The notes below the pieces were generated by a model. The model searched no databases. It was given only the letters and a program-made list of their open reading frames with translations, and was not told the origin of the DNA. A stretch of DNA of 14,676 nt from Ilumatobacteraceae bacterium (GTDB lineage Bacteria; Actinomycetota; Acidimicrobiia; Acidimicrobiales; Ilumatobacteraceae): assembly GCA_021741795.1 (NCBI GenBank), contig JAIOXC010000024.1, forward strand, positions 1-14,676, written 5' to 3'. Positions 14,403 through 14,676 of this stretch are shown here, one piece after another; position 1 is the stretch's first letter; every line of letters begins with the position of its first letter. The position numbers were made by a program, and so were the translations under genes.

Positions 14403-14676
14403 ATGGCATATCTCGACATCAAGAAGCGATCTGCCACCGATGATCTCTCCGAAGTTGATGGCCTACTTCAAAGAGTCGAGCGCGCCGATGGAGTCAGACC
14501 GCTTTCTGACCATCTTTGGATTGACCTGCGTCAAGGTGGTCGTCCTGGATTTGCCGGCCTCATTGCGTACATCCCTGGCCATGATCACCTCGTTGCCTAC
14601 TGCCAGGTTTCTCGTGGCAACGATTCGTGGTCACTCGATTTGATCGTCGACCCACACCACCGTTACGACATGGCAT
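14403..14676 (+). CDS. mshD: Mycothiol synthase MshD (GNAT acetyltransferase), 3'-truncated by the window end
   Basis: Translating from ATG 14403 gives 91 residues without a stop up to the window edge. The stretch ADGVRPLSDHLWIDLRQGG (28-46) matches the MshD pattern of an AADGV.PLSE..LLHLR block. The later WSLDLIVDPHHR (76-87) matches the GNAT strand and motif A start (ELVV.P.HRR). MshD acetylates the cysteinyl amine of Cys-GlcN-Ins with acetyl-CoA, the last step of mycothiol synthesis. It is a tandem GNAT protein of about 300 aa, so roughly the first third is visible. The residues after HHR (YDMA) depart from the usual R.GIG acetyl-CoA loop; this N-terminal GNAT half is often non-catalytic, so that is not alarming. 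A generic GNAT protein is the alternative. Confidence 0.72.
   Translation, partial: MAYLDIKKRSATDDLSEVDGLLQRVERADGVRPLSDHLWIDLRQGGRPGFAGLIAYIPGHDHLVAYCQVSRGNDSWSLDLIVDPHHRYDMA

Noticed and set aside
1..14676. CRISPR array, tRNA/rRNA gene, insertion sequence, integrase or toxin-antitoxin pair
   Set aside because: No repeated spacer pattern, no tRNA-like cloverleaf, no transposase or integrase motifs and no terminal repeats were seen on either strand.
1..14676. An undescribed multi-gene defence or biosynthetic system
   Set aside because: All genes except the 83-aa one belong to recognised housekeeping or catabolic families, and base usage looks uniform by eye; there is no sign of an acquired island.

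Overview
This 14.7-kb window looks like chromosomal DNA of a mid-GC actinobacterium. The best taxonomic clue is the 5' part of a mycothiol synthase (MshD) at the right edge, because mycothiol is the thiol of Actinomycetota. The GroES-like protein and the short principal-type sigma factor resemble, from memory, proteins of that phylum. An aquatic acidimicrobiial (Ilumatobacteraceae-like) origin is my guess and cannot be proven from the window. I see no mobile element, phage gene, tRNA, rRNA or CRISPR array. No stretch over 300 bases lacks a gene; the longest non-coding gap is 33 bp.

Layout: positions 1-3395 (+ strand) hold a two-gene catabolic pair. The first is a 5'-truncated dimethylglycine/sarcosine dehydrogenase-type flavoprotein with a folate-binding C-terminal half. 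The second is an enolase-superfamily (mandelate racemase/sugar-acid dehydratase type) enzyme. They converge with a ten-gene minus-strand array covering 14373 down to 3398. In transcription order this is nth (endonuclease III), an unknown 83-aa protein, a GroES-like protein, trpE, ygfZ-like, ppdK, terC-like, dnaG, a sigma-70 factor and fdhD. Gaps in the array run from a 4-bp overlap to 33 bp. Divergent from nth, with only 29 bp between, mshD starts at 14403 and runs off the right edge.

The array mixes housekeeping functions: DNA repair, folding, tryptophan synthesis, Fe-S maintenance, PEP/pyruvate conversion, membrane metal homeostasis, primase, sigma factor and molybdenum-cofactor sulfuration. 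dnaG and the sigma gene overlap by ATGA, which recalls the dnaG-rpoD part of the classical macromolecular-synthesis operon. It is not one pathway; the order is best read as compact genome packing.

I did not find a clear new defence or biosynthetic system. The most interesting unexplained signals are in the gene junctions. Several starts that lack a Shine-Dalgarno sequence have a TANNNT (-10 type) hexamer 6-8 nt upstream, and in four cases the stop codon of the preceding gene supplies the first three bases. Two junctions (sigma/fdhD and terC/dnaG) have nearly the same spacer. A perfect 10-bp inverted repeat straddles the ppdK stop codon. These could mark internal leaderless promoters and processing or termination points, but the sample is small.
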